Shown in pieces: positions 1 to 12,337 of a stretch of DNA of 64,000 nucleotides. The notes beneath the pieces are model-generated. The model ran no database searches, was not told the origin of the DNA, and was given only the letters and a program-made list of their open reading frames with translations. Origin of the DNA: Imbricaverruca yamaguchii (taxonomy: Eukaryota > Arthropoda > Thecostraca > Neoverrucidae); assembly GCA_034440575.1 (NCBI GenBank), contig JAOTOL010001185.1:1-64000 (forward strand), written 5' to 3'. The translations under genes were made by a program, and so were the position numbers. How positions within the stretch are numbered: the stretch's first letter is position 1; each line of letters begins with the position of its first letter.

Positions 1-147
1 GCACCGGAAGTGCCGACAGCAGCACCGGAAGTACCGACAGCAGTACCGACAGCACAGATATCACCATCAGCAGTACCGATAGCGCAAACAACACCAACAG
101 CATCGGCAGCAGCATCGGCAGCACGGACAGCACCGACAGGGCCTTGG
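1..147. repeat. Degenerate CAG/ACCGACAG-type low-complexity repeat
   Basis: Short motifs such as ACCGACAGCAG and ACCGGAAGT recur irregularly. The repeat is cut by the window start, so its full length is unknown. Confidence 0.6.
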
Positions 148-1873
148 GACCACCATCGCCTTGCAGTCTGAACATGTCGCGTGCCCACGACATTTCGGTT
201 CAAACGTTGAACTGGTGGGGCTTGCGGTCATCTGCCCCGGTGCGGTAATTACCGGGGCCATTGGCCGCACCACAGATGCCCTGCAACAGTGCCAGCGGCG
301 GTGACGGCCTACCTTCTGCCGCCGCGCCGGCGGCCAGGAAGCGCGCGATGGCTGAGGGAGGCGCGTGCCATGTGTCGGGCGAGAGAAACGGGCCCATTAC
401 GCCCTTCGGAGCAGCCGGTCGTTGTCCGGCACAAGCAGCGCGTTCGGCTTTGTCCGCCGAGCTGTGTCGCATCACTACCCCGGATGGGCGCACGTAGACT
501 GTGCTCTGCGTGAGCCGAGGCCTCTCCGCTGCCGGGCCTTCCGGCGTACATAGCTGAGCTGCAGAAGGCCCGGACGTGCGTCATCTGATAATGCGCCGTC
601 GTGGGAGCCAAATTGCCGCCCGTTTGGCCGTGTCGTGTCCGGATGCCGTCGGCGCTCCTCGGGATGGCAGTGGACTGGCCAGAAGCTAATGTCGTGAGCT
701 CACTAAGTGTTGTGGTTGTTCGCCATGCCGTGTGAAAATATTTCCCTCCGTTTGTTCCAAGGTTGTGGAGAGTCGACCCAGCAGTTTCACCTTTCACGGA
801 TCTAGCCACGAATGTGATGTCCGAAGAAATGCATTGGATACCAAAGTGGATATTCACCAGTTTGAAGTGTGTTCGATCTGGCTTGAGCTCATAGGTCTAC
901 TTGCACGGCTTCCCAAACATTATTGTTGTCCAGATAGTGTTTTAGGTGACCCGTAGCCACACAAAGAGTTAGAAATGCACACCACTCTGGGAATGGCCAT
1001 CAGCAAGTGGATTGGAAAGTTGGCTGAGCTCACTACACCACATCACTAGTCAGCAAGGCGTGTGCGCCTCGCATTGAGCTGGACCAAAATCCATTCGTGG
1101 CAATTATTTCACGAGCGAAAAATGAGTATGAACATGAAGAATGTCGATAACCGATGAAAACCACATCACACGAAGCATGCCTGTCTGGTGCTCGACGACA
1201 ACGGTATCTACAACAGCACTGGCCTGAAGCTTGAAGCCTGAAGCTTCCCAATACCACCACAAGCTTGAAGCCTGAAGCCTCCCAATACCACCATTGATCA
1301 ACCAATTTCTGCAGTCTTTTCACGATTCTCTGCAGACGAAGCAGCCGACACCGTGTGGCTCGAGGCGCGACATTCCTGTACGCGGGCGCCGCCGTCGGCC
1401 GGAATGCCAGAATAAACGGTCGGCAATTCGCGGTGATGTCTGGCAGGCGTGGGAGCCGGTGGTCTCGTGTCGAGCGATCGCCATCGCGGCGCTGCGGCGC
1501 CTCGCTCTGCCCCGCAGGTGACATGAGAGTGGCCAGGCTGATCCTCGGCAGGTCGACACTGACGAGCCTCTGCCGATCCGAGGCGCTTCGGCATTCGGGG
1601 CACTGCGTCGGCACGGACGCCATTGGGGGCGATGGACACGCTGGGATGTGCACTGAAAACACAAGCAGACGAATGTCGCTTAGTACACATCAGTTGTTGG
1701 AGCATCGCCTTTGTGCTTATGAATCCAAACGTCTCGAAGCATGTATGAAGAGCTACGGTAATCTCAGATAGGACATATTCACCAAATTACACACTGAAAG
1801 CGTCAATAGAACACCCTCATCCAACTTCACCTCTTGGATTTGAACATGGGTCTCCGGATTACAATTCGACACT
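148..1873. other. Unrecognised, partly GC-rich DNA
   Basis: No gene recognised. Positions 180-660 and 1370-1630 are CpG-rich. A minus-strand open frame runs from an ATG at 1623 down to 1033 (about 196 codons), but it has no recognisable motif and crosses a duplicated stretch at 1222-1290, where GCTTGAAGCCTGAAGC occurs twice about 35 bp apart. The same CCTGAAG repeats recur near 45415. I do not call a gene. Confidence 0.4.
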
Positions 1874-2087
1874 TGAGACATTCCTGGCGAGACATTCCTG
1901 GCGCTGAGCTGTGAGACATCCCTGGCGCTGAGCTGTGAGACACCCCTGGCGCTGAGCTGTGAGACATTCCTGGCGCTGAGCTGTGAGACATCCCTGGCGC
2001 TCTGCTGTGGGACACCCCTGGCGCTGAGCTGTGAGACATCCCTGGCGCTGAGCTGTGAGACATCCCTGGTGCTGAGCTGTGAGACCC
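1874..2087. repeat. 24-bp minisatellite, about 9 copies
   Basis: The unit is built from TGAGACATCCCTGGCGCTGA plus GCTG. Twenty-four is a multiple of three, so the minus strand shows an 8-residue repeat (SQLSARDV-like). Decayed relatives lie nearby (2170-2300, 2400-2450, 2820-2885), so the array has a degenerate halo. Non-coding is most likely. Confidence 0.9.
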
Positions 2088-3731
2088 AAACCACGGCAAA
2101 ATGCATCGAGCTGTGAGAACAGCCGCCAGGAAACCCTGGTTCAAACGAGCTGTGCCAGTACTTCGCCTTGCGCTAAGTCTGGCAAAATACCACTGGCGCT
2201 GAGCGTGCCTCACAGGGAGACATGCAGGGCCTGAATCGCTGTATTAAAAAAGCTCTGTGAGACACGACTGGGTCGATGGAGCTACCAGGTCGATGACACC
2301 TCTAAGGCGCACAAGATGTGTAGACACACCCACTCATATATATATATATGTTATAGAAATGGGGATGTAGTTTCTCGTGAGGACATCCCCCGCTTGTAAC
2401 CAACAGGCGCTGAACTGCTGTAGACATTCGCTTGGCTTGCTGGGACATGAACATTTTCAACCTATGTTAAAGACGTGATATGAGCAGGCTACTTTGTCGC
2501 GTCGTTGTGCTTGCTGCTGCGGCAAGTGCTGTTCCAGCTGCTGTACGGTTTGCTGCTGTGTTTCCTGCTGTGTCCTGTCGCTGTGTCTTCTGCTGTGTTC
2601 GCGGTTGTGTCTGTTGCCGTGTACGTGTTGGGCAGTGAGGCTGTTGAGCAGATTGTGGCTATTTAATTTCTTTAAATTATATAACTCCGTTACTTTCGCA
2701 AAGTAATTTAAACCTACAACCTGCACCTTGCGCGTGTTTCATATAAGCGTGTACCTTTTCCGCTGAAGAGTAGCCTGAGTAAGCTCAGCGGCATTGACAA
2801 AGCATTGACCCTTGTGATGTAGCTGTCATGACACCCCCTGGGGCTGGCCTTGAGACATCCCTGGCGCTGAACTGCGAGACATCTCTTCGTGTTAGGTGAA
2901 TTTAAGGGTTTCCTCGGTTAGGAGTTAGGCTCGGTTAGGTATTTGGAGGTCTTGCTTTAGCGCTTGAAGGGAAATATGCTGAGGGGAGGGAGGGTGATTA
3001 GCGTGTTCTGACATTCTCGCACATAACTTTTGGTTAACACAAGTTCACATTCGGACGGGGTCCGAGGCATCAGTGGAGGAGCTTAAGTCAATGCTTGAGG
3101 GCCTGGATCCCATCTTCAATAGAATACAAAAAAGCAGACTTGAATGTATATACAAACCTTTGATAAGCGTCTGCCTGAGTGATTCAAGATATGTATGTTG
3201 ATCTGTATATTGATTATATTGATATGACCGTCAGTCCATTGACGTCTTTAAAGGAAGTGACTATTTAAGTAAATTCGGAACCGGAAGACGGTAAGTTGCA
3301 TCACGTGGCTTTCGGGACAGTTTTGTGCAGGGCGATATTTGTCAAGGCCACACAGCTGAGAAGTTATGCCAGTCGAGTTTTTTAGGCTCCAGCGACCAGA
3401 CGGGAGAAGGGGTGGGACGGTGGGCGGTAGTTGGGTGCAGATAATGGATATGGGGAGATCGTCAGGGTCACATTCCCGGTGGAGGGAGCGGAAAGACGAG
3501 AAGAGAGGGCCCGATCGATCAACCGGGCGTCCGAGCTTCGCAAACAGATAGGAACTTCGTCTATAGTAGGGTAGAACTGCTTCGTGATAGCAGATTGTGC
3601 GCATATTGGGAATACCACAGCCAATTCAGTGCACTAGCTATGTGCTTGCGTTCACACTATGCATATCGACCAAATGTAATACGTGGTTGAGCATAAACTC
3701 GCAGCCAATCACTTAAGTAAGCACTCCTCGT
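2088..3731. other. Degenerate repeat halo and unrecognised DNA
   Basis: Holds scattered decayed 24-bp relatives, a short TA run at 2336-2350, and a CTG/TGT-rich stretch at 2495-2645 that alone creates cysteine- or glutamine-rich frames. Nothing gene-like was recognised from 2890 to 3731. Confidence 0.4.
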
Positions 3732-3862
3732 TCGCTGCCTTCTCGCACCACTACGCACTAAGAACTGTGTCGGTGTCTTTCAGCGTCCTCGCACTACTAC
3801 GCACTAAGAACCCAGTCTGTACTTTTCTGCGTCCCTGCACCGCTACGCACTAAGATCTGCTC
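3732..3862. repeat. Three-copy tandem repeat, about 46 bp period
   Basis: CACTACGCACTAAGAA-type segments recur near 3748, 3794 and 3841, with diverged sequence between them. Confidence 0.75.
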
Positions 3863-4429
3863 GATTGATGTAATTGTGATGTCGCTCAACAATGTTGCCT
3901 CGCTGCCAACCTCTGCTTGTTCAGCTTTCATTAACGGCTGAGCTACATTAACTTATAAACATCTGTAGAAAGGCGTGTCGAAATGACTCAGAAAGCCCCA
4001 AACGATGCTTCTTCTCGGTCGATGGCTTCTCCTGCTGCGTTTGTTTTTCTTCTATGCATTTTGTTTTTAATCGATGTCAGCAGCATACCGCTGTCAGCAG
4101 CACATGTAAACAGGAGCCGATCGATACGTCGATACGATACTCGACTTGGAAATAGCAAAATGTAACGCCTTCGTCTCGGTCTTATCGCTTAACCCTCAAC
4201 GATCGTGATAAGAATGTTTTTGGCTTATTGGTGTGTATGGTGTTTGGCACAAGCTGATTGCTGCTATCTGACGCTGTGTGCTGATGTGCTGATTGTATTG
4301 GTGTACCTGCCGCTGTGAGCTGCTGTGCTGGTTGTATTGTTGTATCTGCCGCTATGAGCCGCTGTGGCGTATGCGTCGTTGTTCCGTCGCCGGATAGTGT
4401 TCCGGCGGCAGAAGGCGGCGTCATATCGG
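3863..4429. other. Unrecognised DNA with a degenerate GCTG-rich repeat
   Basis: Positions 4245-4375 contain about three decayed copies of a unit of about 45 bp rich in GCTGTG and TTGTATTG. I see no gene. Confidence 0.4.
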
Positions 4430-4778
4430 CACACATCTACAGCCGGACGAGTCTATAGCTGGGCACACACCTAGAGCCGGACGAATCTATAGCCGAGCAC
4501 ACATCTACAGCCGGACGCATCTACAGCCGGGCACACATCTTCAGCCGGACGAATCTATAGTCGGGCACACATCTACAGCCGGACGAATCTACGGCCGGGC
4601 ACATATCTACAGCCGGACGAATCTATAGCCGGCACACACCTACAGCCGGACGCATCTATAGCCGGGCACATATCTACAGCCGGACGAATCTATAGCCGGG
4701 CACAGATCTAGAGCCGGACGAATCTATAGCCGGGCACAGATCTACAGCCGGACTAATCTATAGCCGGGCGCAGATCTC
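4430..4778. repeat. 34-bp minisatellite, about 10 copies
   Basis: The unit contains AGCCGGACGAATCTATAG followed by CCGGGCACACATCTAC. Copies differ by single substitutions and one 1-bp deletion near 4632. Thirty-four is not a multiple of three and frames are not preserved, so the array is non-coding. Confidence 0.92.
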
Positions 4779-5150
4779 GAGCAGAGCCCAGCTGCACACG
4801 GAGCGGCCAGCTGGCCTGATGCTGTCGGCGCCCGGAAGGTGCTCCGGCAAAACAAACAGCCGTCGGCGACGCGGCCGTAACGAGCCGTGATGCCGCGCCA
4901 CAATGGTCACCGCGGCGGCGGCGGCGGCATCACCTGGCGCAGCGTCTGCGCCGGCAGCTGGGCAGCCGCGTCTCGTCTGACGGCCCATCAATGGAGCGCT
5001 GAGGAGCTGCGCCGCGGCGCGCCCCGGCTGGCTGTCGGAGGGCGCCAGGCGGCGGCGCGTCACGGCGTCATTACCTCCGGCCGTCTCGGGGCTGACACGG
5101 CAGTGGCCGGAGACGGCGAGGCTGCGTCTGCTGCGAGGTCGGCTGCGTGG
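4779..5150. other. CpG-rich unique stretch
   Basis: Strongly GC- and CpG-rich, with GCGGCGGCGG runs near 4912. Both strands have open frames because stop codons are rare at this composition. No domain recognised. It could be a CpG island or simply GC-rich spacer. Confidence 0.4.
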
Positions 5151-5405
5151 TGACCGTCACTGGTCGGACAGTGACCGCCGCGTGGTGACCGCCACTGGTC
5201 GGGCAGTGATCGCCGCGTGGTGACCGTCACTGGTCGGGCAGTGACCGCCGCGTGGTGACCGTCACTGGTCGGACAGTGACCGCCGCGTGGTGACCGTCAC
5301 TGGTCGGGCGTGCCCCCGTGGTGACCGCCACTGGTTTGGCAGTGACCGCCGCGTGGTGACCGTCACTGGTCGGGCAGTGACCGCCGCGTGGTGACCGCCA
5401 CTGGT
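5151..5405. repeat. 35-bp minisatellite, about 7 copies
   Basis: The unit contains GTGACCGTCACTGGTCGG and CAGTGACCGCCGCGTG. GGTGACCGTCAC-type partial palindromes are present in most copies. One shortened unit lies near 5310. Confidence 0.92.
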
Positions 5406-5533
5406 CAGAAAGCACGGTAACACGCACTCAGGGTGCGAGTCCATGGGAACTGATCAGACTCTGGCCACGGGCGTTAGTCTGGGTCATGTAGAACACAACG
5501 CGATGAATCGTGTATGCAGGATGTTTGGTTAAG

Positions 5534-5664
5534 CATACATATATATATATATATATATATATTTTATATATTTTTTTTATATTTGTATGTGTGTGTGTGT
5601 GTGTGTGTATTGTATGTGTGTGTGTGTGTGTGTGTGTGTGGGTGTGTGTGTGCGTGTTTGTGGT
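5534..5664. repeat. Compound (TA)n / (TG)n microsatellite
   Basis: A TA run (about 5538-5562), a T-rich linker, then TG runs (5585-5660) with a few interruptions. Confidence 0.95.
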
Positions 5665-6924
5665 ATACATTGATTCCTACATCCACCATCTTCTCCACAC
5701 ATGATCCGCTTGCTCCAATTTTGCATTGTTCGTCTGTCAGTATCGGTGTGCTCATGCATTTCTTTTGGATACATAATGGCTGGCTTCATTGCCCGCCATG
5801 GTATATAAATGGGACCATTCTGTTCGTGACTACCGACATATCCACGGTAATAAACAACTAGATCGACGGATTAGAAAATCAAGCGTACAGTTGTGGATAA
5901 TTCCAATTGATCCATGCTCGTTATCCGGGCATACGTGCACGTTAGTGACGAACGGTGAAACGCCTACAACAGCGTTTATTATTCGCACCTTATTGTGGCA
6001 AGTTCTTAAGTATCGCACCTACATTGCATAACGTATTTACACACATGCTTCATGGCTGCCGAAAGTCTACTTCTCAAAATGAAATGGCTACTCGCACCTT
6101 ATCATGGTTATCCTGCCGCACCTTCGTACAGAGCTTGTTGCGTCAGATGCTCCTTTTCCTCTTTGATTATCGACAGGTCTTGTTCGAGAAAATGGGCGTA
6201 TAGACGACACCACATCATTCTAAAAAAGAGACGATTTTTGGATGCATTGGACACGTAGATGTGTGAGAATTGGAAAGCCAGTTGCGACTGGAATCGAAGG
6301 CATTACTCCAGGGCTTGGAAAGCAGTAATGTTACAGGAAGCAAACCTTTGCGCCACAATCCCAGCCCTCTCACATCCCTGGTGTTTCTTCACTGGTAACA
6401 GTCAGCACCGACCCCCTCACTTGGCCAACCGCTAATTTGGATGTAATTATTCCCGACTACCAGTTGAGAGTGCTGGTGGACGCCGCGTGGGCTCGCGCAC
6501 CAGCTGACGGGCGGACCGGTGTTTCCGTGGTGCGCACACTTACAGCACGCGCCGCACAGGGCGCGCACGTAATTGGTGGTCTTCGTTATGGCCGGGGAAG
6601 AAGCTATTATAATGCGGAGAAATGTGTGCTGTTTTGCTCCTCGTAATCTTGAGGGTTCCAGGTAAAACGTTGGACAAATCAGCTCAGTATTATGTGCACT
6701 GCAAAGATCACCATAGTTGGACAATTGCTGAGAAGGACACTCTCAGCCATAATGAAAGGCGATGCTATCCTCCTTTGAGTGATATCTGTTCCCGCACGTC
6801 AAGGAAGACATGCTACACAGGTTTTAGTCTGCTTGAATCAAGAAACACGGAGAGCGCAATGTGTTCTTTTTGTAATATATATTGATCCATTTCCGAACAG
6901 TGAACTGTTTATGGATAAGGCTAC
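5665..6924. other. Unrecognised unique DNA
   Basis: No domain, RNA gene or long open frame recognised on either strand. A TATATAAA string occurs near 5801 without other promoter evidence. Confidence 0.35.
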
Positions 6925-6967
<43 letters not shown>

Positions 6968-6992
6968 TACATATATATATATATACATATTC

Positions 6993-7050
<58 letters not shown>

Positions 7051-7062
7051 GTATATTCGTAT
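6925..7062. repeat. (TA)n microsatellite with CATA and CGTA interruptions
   Basis: Nearly pure TA dinucleotides for about 135 bp. Confidence 0.95.
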
Positions 7063-7219
7063 GGTTAATGGATGCCAATGAAACGTAAATTGGTCTTTAA
7101 CTAATGACCTGGGGTAAATTGTGGGCTAAGGTATGGGCTGATGTTCTCGTGTTTGTCCCCAAAAACTTCATCCTACCATATATTCCCGGACAGCTCAGTG
7201 GTGTTGAACCTTCAATATA

Positions 7220-7431
7220 ATTTGCACGCGAAGACGATAAAGGTGGAGAACTGCCCTTTCTGGGCGCACTCGTATGGCGGACACCACATGGACAATTTTT
7301 CCGTTTACGGGAAGCCCACCAATACCGATGATCTCGTTCATTTTTACTCGGCCGATAACTCTCGCACGAAGTATGCAATGGTTCCTGGTCTTTTCTCGAA
7401 GCCCTCCAAGTCTGCCCTCCTGACTTCGTAG
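7220..7431 (+). pseudogene. Penelope-like retroelement fragment (RT C-terminal side)
   Basis: The plus-strand frame contains ENCPFWAHSYGG, then FSVYGKPTNTDDLVHFYS, then TKYAMVPGLFSKPSK. This order matches the conserved segment near the end of Penelope-like RTs: a LPFLDV-type motif, then a VYRKPTHTDRYL-type motif, then a K-x-x-VV-x-x-L stretch. Here FLDV has become FWAH and the Arg of YRKPT is Gly. The frame stops at 7429. A weakly similar continuation (EGALRHVIVSF, later KKQNGYI) lies in another frame up to about 7530. No GIY-YIG endonuclease or 5' RT motifs were found nearby, so this is a short dead fragment. The assignment rests on motif memory only. Confidence 0.55.
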
Positions 7432-7704
7432 AAGGTGCACTTCGGCATGTGATTGTATCGTTTCGGGATCTGAAGTTCGCATTGGCAGAATATTGCAACT
7501 TAATCAAAAAGAAGCAAAACGGATATATACAATACTAGAGTAAAAAGACAGGAAGAGCTGATTGGAGAGATAGTCGCCCCCCACCCCACCCAGCACAGCC
7601 ATCAACAGCCATCAACACAGCCATCAAAAAAATATTGCAAGGTTTTTTGGGCAATACATAGACTCAGGCACCAAACAAACTCAGGCACCAAAATTGACGA
7701 CATA

Positions 7705-8417
7705 TTAACACGCGCCCTGGAGGGGGGCAAAATCCGCCCACCCCTTCAGTTTTTCGTAGATAACTTCAGATTTTGCCGGTCGATATACGCCATTGTTAGT
7801 GCATCTGCTTATAAATGACCGCCGCGTTGTTTAAATGAAGAAAAATGAAAATCGACCGAAAGTGTTTCGAGTTAGGAGTCGCTAAAGTAAAAAAAAAAAT
7901 GCGCCAGACAGCAAATATCGGCGCTGATGCGCTTCCCGTATATTTGCAAAAATGAAGTGTTCTTGGCAAAACTAGCGACTTCTTTGATGTATATTGTTAT
8001 GCTATGTTGTTTCAGTCATGTCAGGTAACCGAGGTCAAGTCAGGTCAAGTTCATGATAAGTTAACACACGCCCTGGAGGGCTGATGGGGAAATCAGCCCA
8101 CCCCTCCACTTTTTCGTACATAACTCCATATTGTATCGGCCAATATACACTATTTTTACGTACCTGCTTAAAAATGATCGGCGCATTGTTTGAAGTAAAA
8201 AAATAAAAGTCGGCTGAACAAATTTCAAGTTAGGGGCCGTTAAAGTAAAATCAACTCCCAGCTCCAGACCACAAAAATCGGCGTTGATGCGCTTTCCGTA
8301 TATTGGCAAAAGGGAAGTGTTCTTGACAACACTAGCGACTTGTTTGATGCACATTGTTATGCTATATGATTTAAAAGTCATGCTAGGTCGCCGAGGTCAA
8401 ATCAGGTCAAGTTCATG
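7705..8417. repeat. 356-bp tandem duplication
   Basis: The units at 7705-8060 and 8061-8417 align along their whole length. Shared landmarks are TTAACAC[AG]CGCCCTGGAGGG, ATCGGCG(C/T)TGATGCGCTT, GAAGTGTTCTTG and TCAGGTCAAGTTCATGA. By eye they are about 80% identical, so the duplication is old. Confidence 0.85.
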
Positions 8418-9038
8418 AAAGACTAATAGAACCAAACTTGGTCAACTGGAATGTTGTCATAAATGCAAATGGCTGTCATGCGATTGATGTAATTTTGAAT
8501 GTTACTCCCTATGCATCTCGAAATCTACTGTTTGCCATCATGTGCCTAAGCATTTCCATACTTTATTAATGTTTTTCACTCCTTTCTTTACGAAGCCCAT
8601 TGTGCTGAGCCGCCAAACGGAGCAGTCGGGTGGGCAGCCCGGTTCCAGTAAATGGGCCAGGTAATGACCTGATAAAGTGCTCCTAGATAGTTGACCTGAG
8701 ATCAAATGGCGAATTTGACATCTGTATTGCATCCTTAGTAATGCCCGAAGCATCATTAATATCAATTTTGAAGCATTTAAACACAATCACAGCGATCCAT
8801 AACAGTGACAAGCAAAGTCACGCAAACCCATACAATTTTGTTATTTTCACCTCATTTGACCTGGAAGATATTGACCTAAGGTCATGAAACTTGCACACAA
8901 CATAGTTCACTATCGTGCCTATCCACCCTGTGAATCCCGTTGCTCTAGCCTCAGTACGAACCGAGATCTTATGGGGGTAGAATCCGCCCCCATCTCCGAT
9001 GCGCGTAATTTTCCGAGGCCCTCCAGGGCGCGTGTTAA
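7705..9038. mobile_element. Candidate non-autonomous TTAA-type DNA transposon (or nested set)
   Basis: The left end is TTAACACGCGCCCTGGAGGG at 7705-7724. Its exact reverse complement lies at 9019-9038, so a 20-bp perfect inverted terminus including TTAA bounds 1,334 bp. TTAA targets are characteristic of piggyBac and also Kolobok elements. Inside, a third left-type end (one mismatch) lies at 8061. No transposase frame is present, so it would be non-autonomous. It could also be two independent insertions in opposite orientation. Related sequence (GGGGGCATAATCTGCCCAC) occurs near 44350. Confidence 0.55.
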
Positions 9039-10049
9039 AGAGGAGCAGCACACCCGAGGTCGATCCCAAAAGCGGGTCTTACAAGATACCGTGCGGGGCT
9101 TGCAACCAGGGATAGATCGGAGAAACCTTCACAGGATTAGATGTGCGCCTAAAGGAACGCAAAGCAGACTTAAGACACCATCGGAGCTCGCGTGCTGTGG
9201 CCATGCATGCGGGTAAGGATGGTAAGATCTGTCCAAATGGGAGGAAGCAGCAGCGTTGCATGACCAGCTCACGCCGAACAGCAACGGGGACCGCCTGAGG
9301 AAGCATTTATCGCCGCCGAAGATACCAAGAATATATCGGCGGGATTTTTCAGAATGGCGTTCATGACGGCTCAAACAATCCAAAGATGGGCATCGATGGG
9401 TAGTTTCCCCACCGTAACCGAACTCCAGATTAAGGACGACCAGGAGAGCATGGACACACTCACAGACATGCCCAGAGACAAAGACAAGCACATTGGCATA
9501 CACACACAGACACAGACACAGACATACACACACACACACACACACACACACGCACTCGCACACTGGTCTTGTGGTGATTGTGCGATTGCTCTTCTTGTTG
9601 TAGTCTTCTTGTCATCTTGAACTGTTTCGTCAGAGGTGTACCTCGCATTTGTCATATGCCTTTGCTAGGTTACTGTCGGATTAAAAAACTTGTACCATGA
9701 TGAAGGCAACAGCTTAAACGTAAGAGATATACCGAAGAGATTTACATTTCAATGTCAAATTACGTCTGATTGTCATCAATCACCCAAATGCCGCAACAAT
9801 TCAAACAGCATACATATATTATACATATTTGCATATATATGATGTATATAATATATGAATATAGATCATGATATGCTTCAGATGATTTTGTTATCCAGAT
9901 AGCACCCAATGCAGCGAACCGAGGACTTTAGCACCGTAACGCCGCTCACCTTATGTATGTGACATCTTGACCGGTATCTAATACAGTGTAATCCCAGATG
10001 CCCCTTTGGTGGCCAAGATCACAGGAGAGTTGTATACCACATCATAGTT
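9039..10049. other. Unrecognised DNA around a CA microsatellite
   Basis: Apart from the microsatellite at 9496-9556, nothing was recognised. Positions 9815-9865 are rich in short ATAT strings. Confidence 0.35.
9496..9556. repeat. (CA)n microsatellite with CAGACA variants
   Basis: Alternating CA with several CAGACA units, then a pure CA run. Confidence 0.93.
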
Positions 10050-10302
10050 CACCACACCACACCACACCACACCACACCACACCACACCACACCACACCAC
10101 ACCACACCACACCACACCACACCGCACCACACCACACCACACCACACCACACCACACCACACCACACCACACCACACCACACCACACCACACCATACCAA
10201 ACCGCACCACACCACATCACACCACACCACACCACACCACACCACACCACACCACACCACACCACACCACACCACACCACACCACACCACACCACACCAC
10301 AC
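10050..10302. repeat. (CCACA)n pentamer microsatellite, about 50 copies
   Basis: A CCACA repeat of about 250 bp with a few substitutions near 10124 and 10193-10216. It runs directly into the CA tract. Confidence 0.96.
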
Positions 10303-10309
10303 ATACACA

Positions 10310-10402
<93 letters not shown>

Positions 10403-10445
10403 GCACACACACACACACACACATAAGCACACACGTACACGCACA
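10303..10445. repeat. (CA)n microsatellite
   Basis: About 140 bp of nearly pure CA following the pentamer array. The pair forms a compound microsatellite of about 395 bp. Confidence 0.96.
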
Positions 10446-12337
10446 CATGCATATAAATGCATTGCATATTATTCGCATTTTTGGAATATGGGAACAATTC
10501 ATAAATGCGAGAACCGTTTAGAAAGTATAGCGCTTAGACAACGAAATGCAGTTCGAAGGAGTCAAAGTACACTGGAGCTCAGAATCACGTCTCAGATCAT
10601 ATACATATTTGCCCGGAGGTCTGCATATTTGAAAGCCTGAAGCAGCTAAGCGCTGGTGGACGACATACCTGGACACACGACATGCTCTAAAGCGATAATT
10701 TCGTTATGCAAAATGCAGGGAACATCCCATTGGAGGTGTTGTATGTGCTCTTCAGTTGCCAATGATTTAGCGGCTATGGCAGCCTTTTGTACTTCAAATA
10801 TTGTTTGCTTCTGGTGTTCAGGAGTAGATAGCGTCATGTGCACGATGATAAATTGTACTATTTATAGCGCCAGAGGTTAATACCACGTTATCTGGCAGCA
10901 GAACAGACAAGTGAAAGGAATCAAATACGACGCATATTTTTACGAAAAGAAGGATTATCGTTTTCTCTATTTTTATGCGGAATAATAATTGAAAATGATT
11001 CGCTGATCTTAGTATTACATGCTTGTTAGCCATGTGAACCGTATGAAAGAACAAAGACTTCTCTGATGAGATTGAGCAGTTTCTCACTTCCGAATAATGT
11101 CTTAAATGTCGAAAGGCTTTCAAACCACCAAAGTGGCACACGGCAATTTGTTGTACATGCAGCTTGCAGCGTGAGACTTAATCTTCATGTCTGATGCTGA
11201 AGAAAGTGCCGTCGACCACGTCGAACACGTGCTCTGTCAGACACCTGTTGATAGCCATCGTCGTGGATACAACTAGGCCGGCGGATTCCAAAGTGCCCCT
11301 AGCTTCCGGCACGGTTTCGCCCATGCACTGCAGGCTGTCAGACTACCTTCCAGACATCTTGTCCTCCACGTTCGTTTTGACGGCATGATATCTGATTTCC
11401 CAGATGCCATAACATCATACTAATATGAACAGCATGTTGATCAAGACAGATGCTGTACACGGCGATGGAAGTCTTAAGCAAACCACCGGATGATCTGGGC
11501 TATAGCTGGGATGAATGAGATGCCGATAAGTAACATAACGGGTCGCACACCCGGGAGGGGCCGCTCCCCTGTCAGGCAGCTGACACTACACCCGAGCATC
11601 ACCACGTGTCACCTCCACCGACAGAAGAGTGCCCATTGAGCAGCTAGTTATGGGTCAGTGGCACATGACCAGCAACTTCTGGACACAGTCTGCCTTGCGG
11701 CGATGTTCGGTGTTAGCTCCACGGCACGGCACGCGTCACGCCACTTCATGGCCTCCAATGGCCTTCTTGACGTATCGGTGATCCATCCTCCCGCCACGAG
11801 ACAAATTCGCGGCATGTTACGCGCCACCTCTTCCGTTCCGCGCCGCGCGAGATGCATGGTGAATCGCAGACGAATTCATTCCACTCGCCGCCTTTTATCA
11901 GTCGAAGCCGAAGAATGCGGATGAAAAACATTTTTGACGAAAACAGTTACGTCGTCAGGCGGGCGGCGGCGGCTGCGGCGGCGGCGGAGGAGGACCGGCG
12001 GATGGCCGGCCACCAGCACCGACCGGTGGCGGCGGCTGTCCGGCAGACCCGGTCGGCGCCTCTTCTTCAGCCGCCGCCTCACCAATTACACATCAGCTCT
12101 GTTTACCCCTGTCGGTGTCGGAGAGGTGTCGGCCGCCAGGTAGGTGACTGCCGGTGGTCCGTTAGGGCGGCCTTTGTTTCCGGACGGCCGCCGCGGCCGA
12201 CAGAGTGTGGAGTCAGACCCGGCGGCGGACGGCCGCGTCACGTCACGTCACGACCACCACAAATCAGACGTGATACGGACAGGGCGGCGTGTCTGAGCGC
12301 CACGTGCCGCACACTCAATAAAGCGGCGACAGGGCAC
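10446..12337. other. Unrecognised DNA with a CpG-rich segment
   Basis: Positions 10446-11900 hold nothing recognised. Positions 11930-12300 are CpG-rich with GGCGGCGGC runs. An open plus-strand frame crosses this segment (alanine run near 11970) but has no domain. A donor-like CCAGGTAGGTGA occurs near 12136. Untranslated exon or CpG-island DNA is possible but unproved. Confidence 0.35.

Noticed and set aside
9978..10502. His/Thr- or Cys/Val-rich frames
   Set aside because: Pure products of CCACA and CA microsatellites.
11852..12300. First exon with a poly-Ala run and donor site GTAGGTGA
   Set aside because: A donor-like string alone is common. No downstream exon was recognised, so I list it only as CpG-rich DNA.
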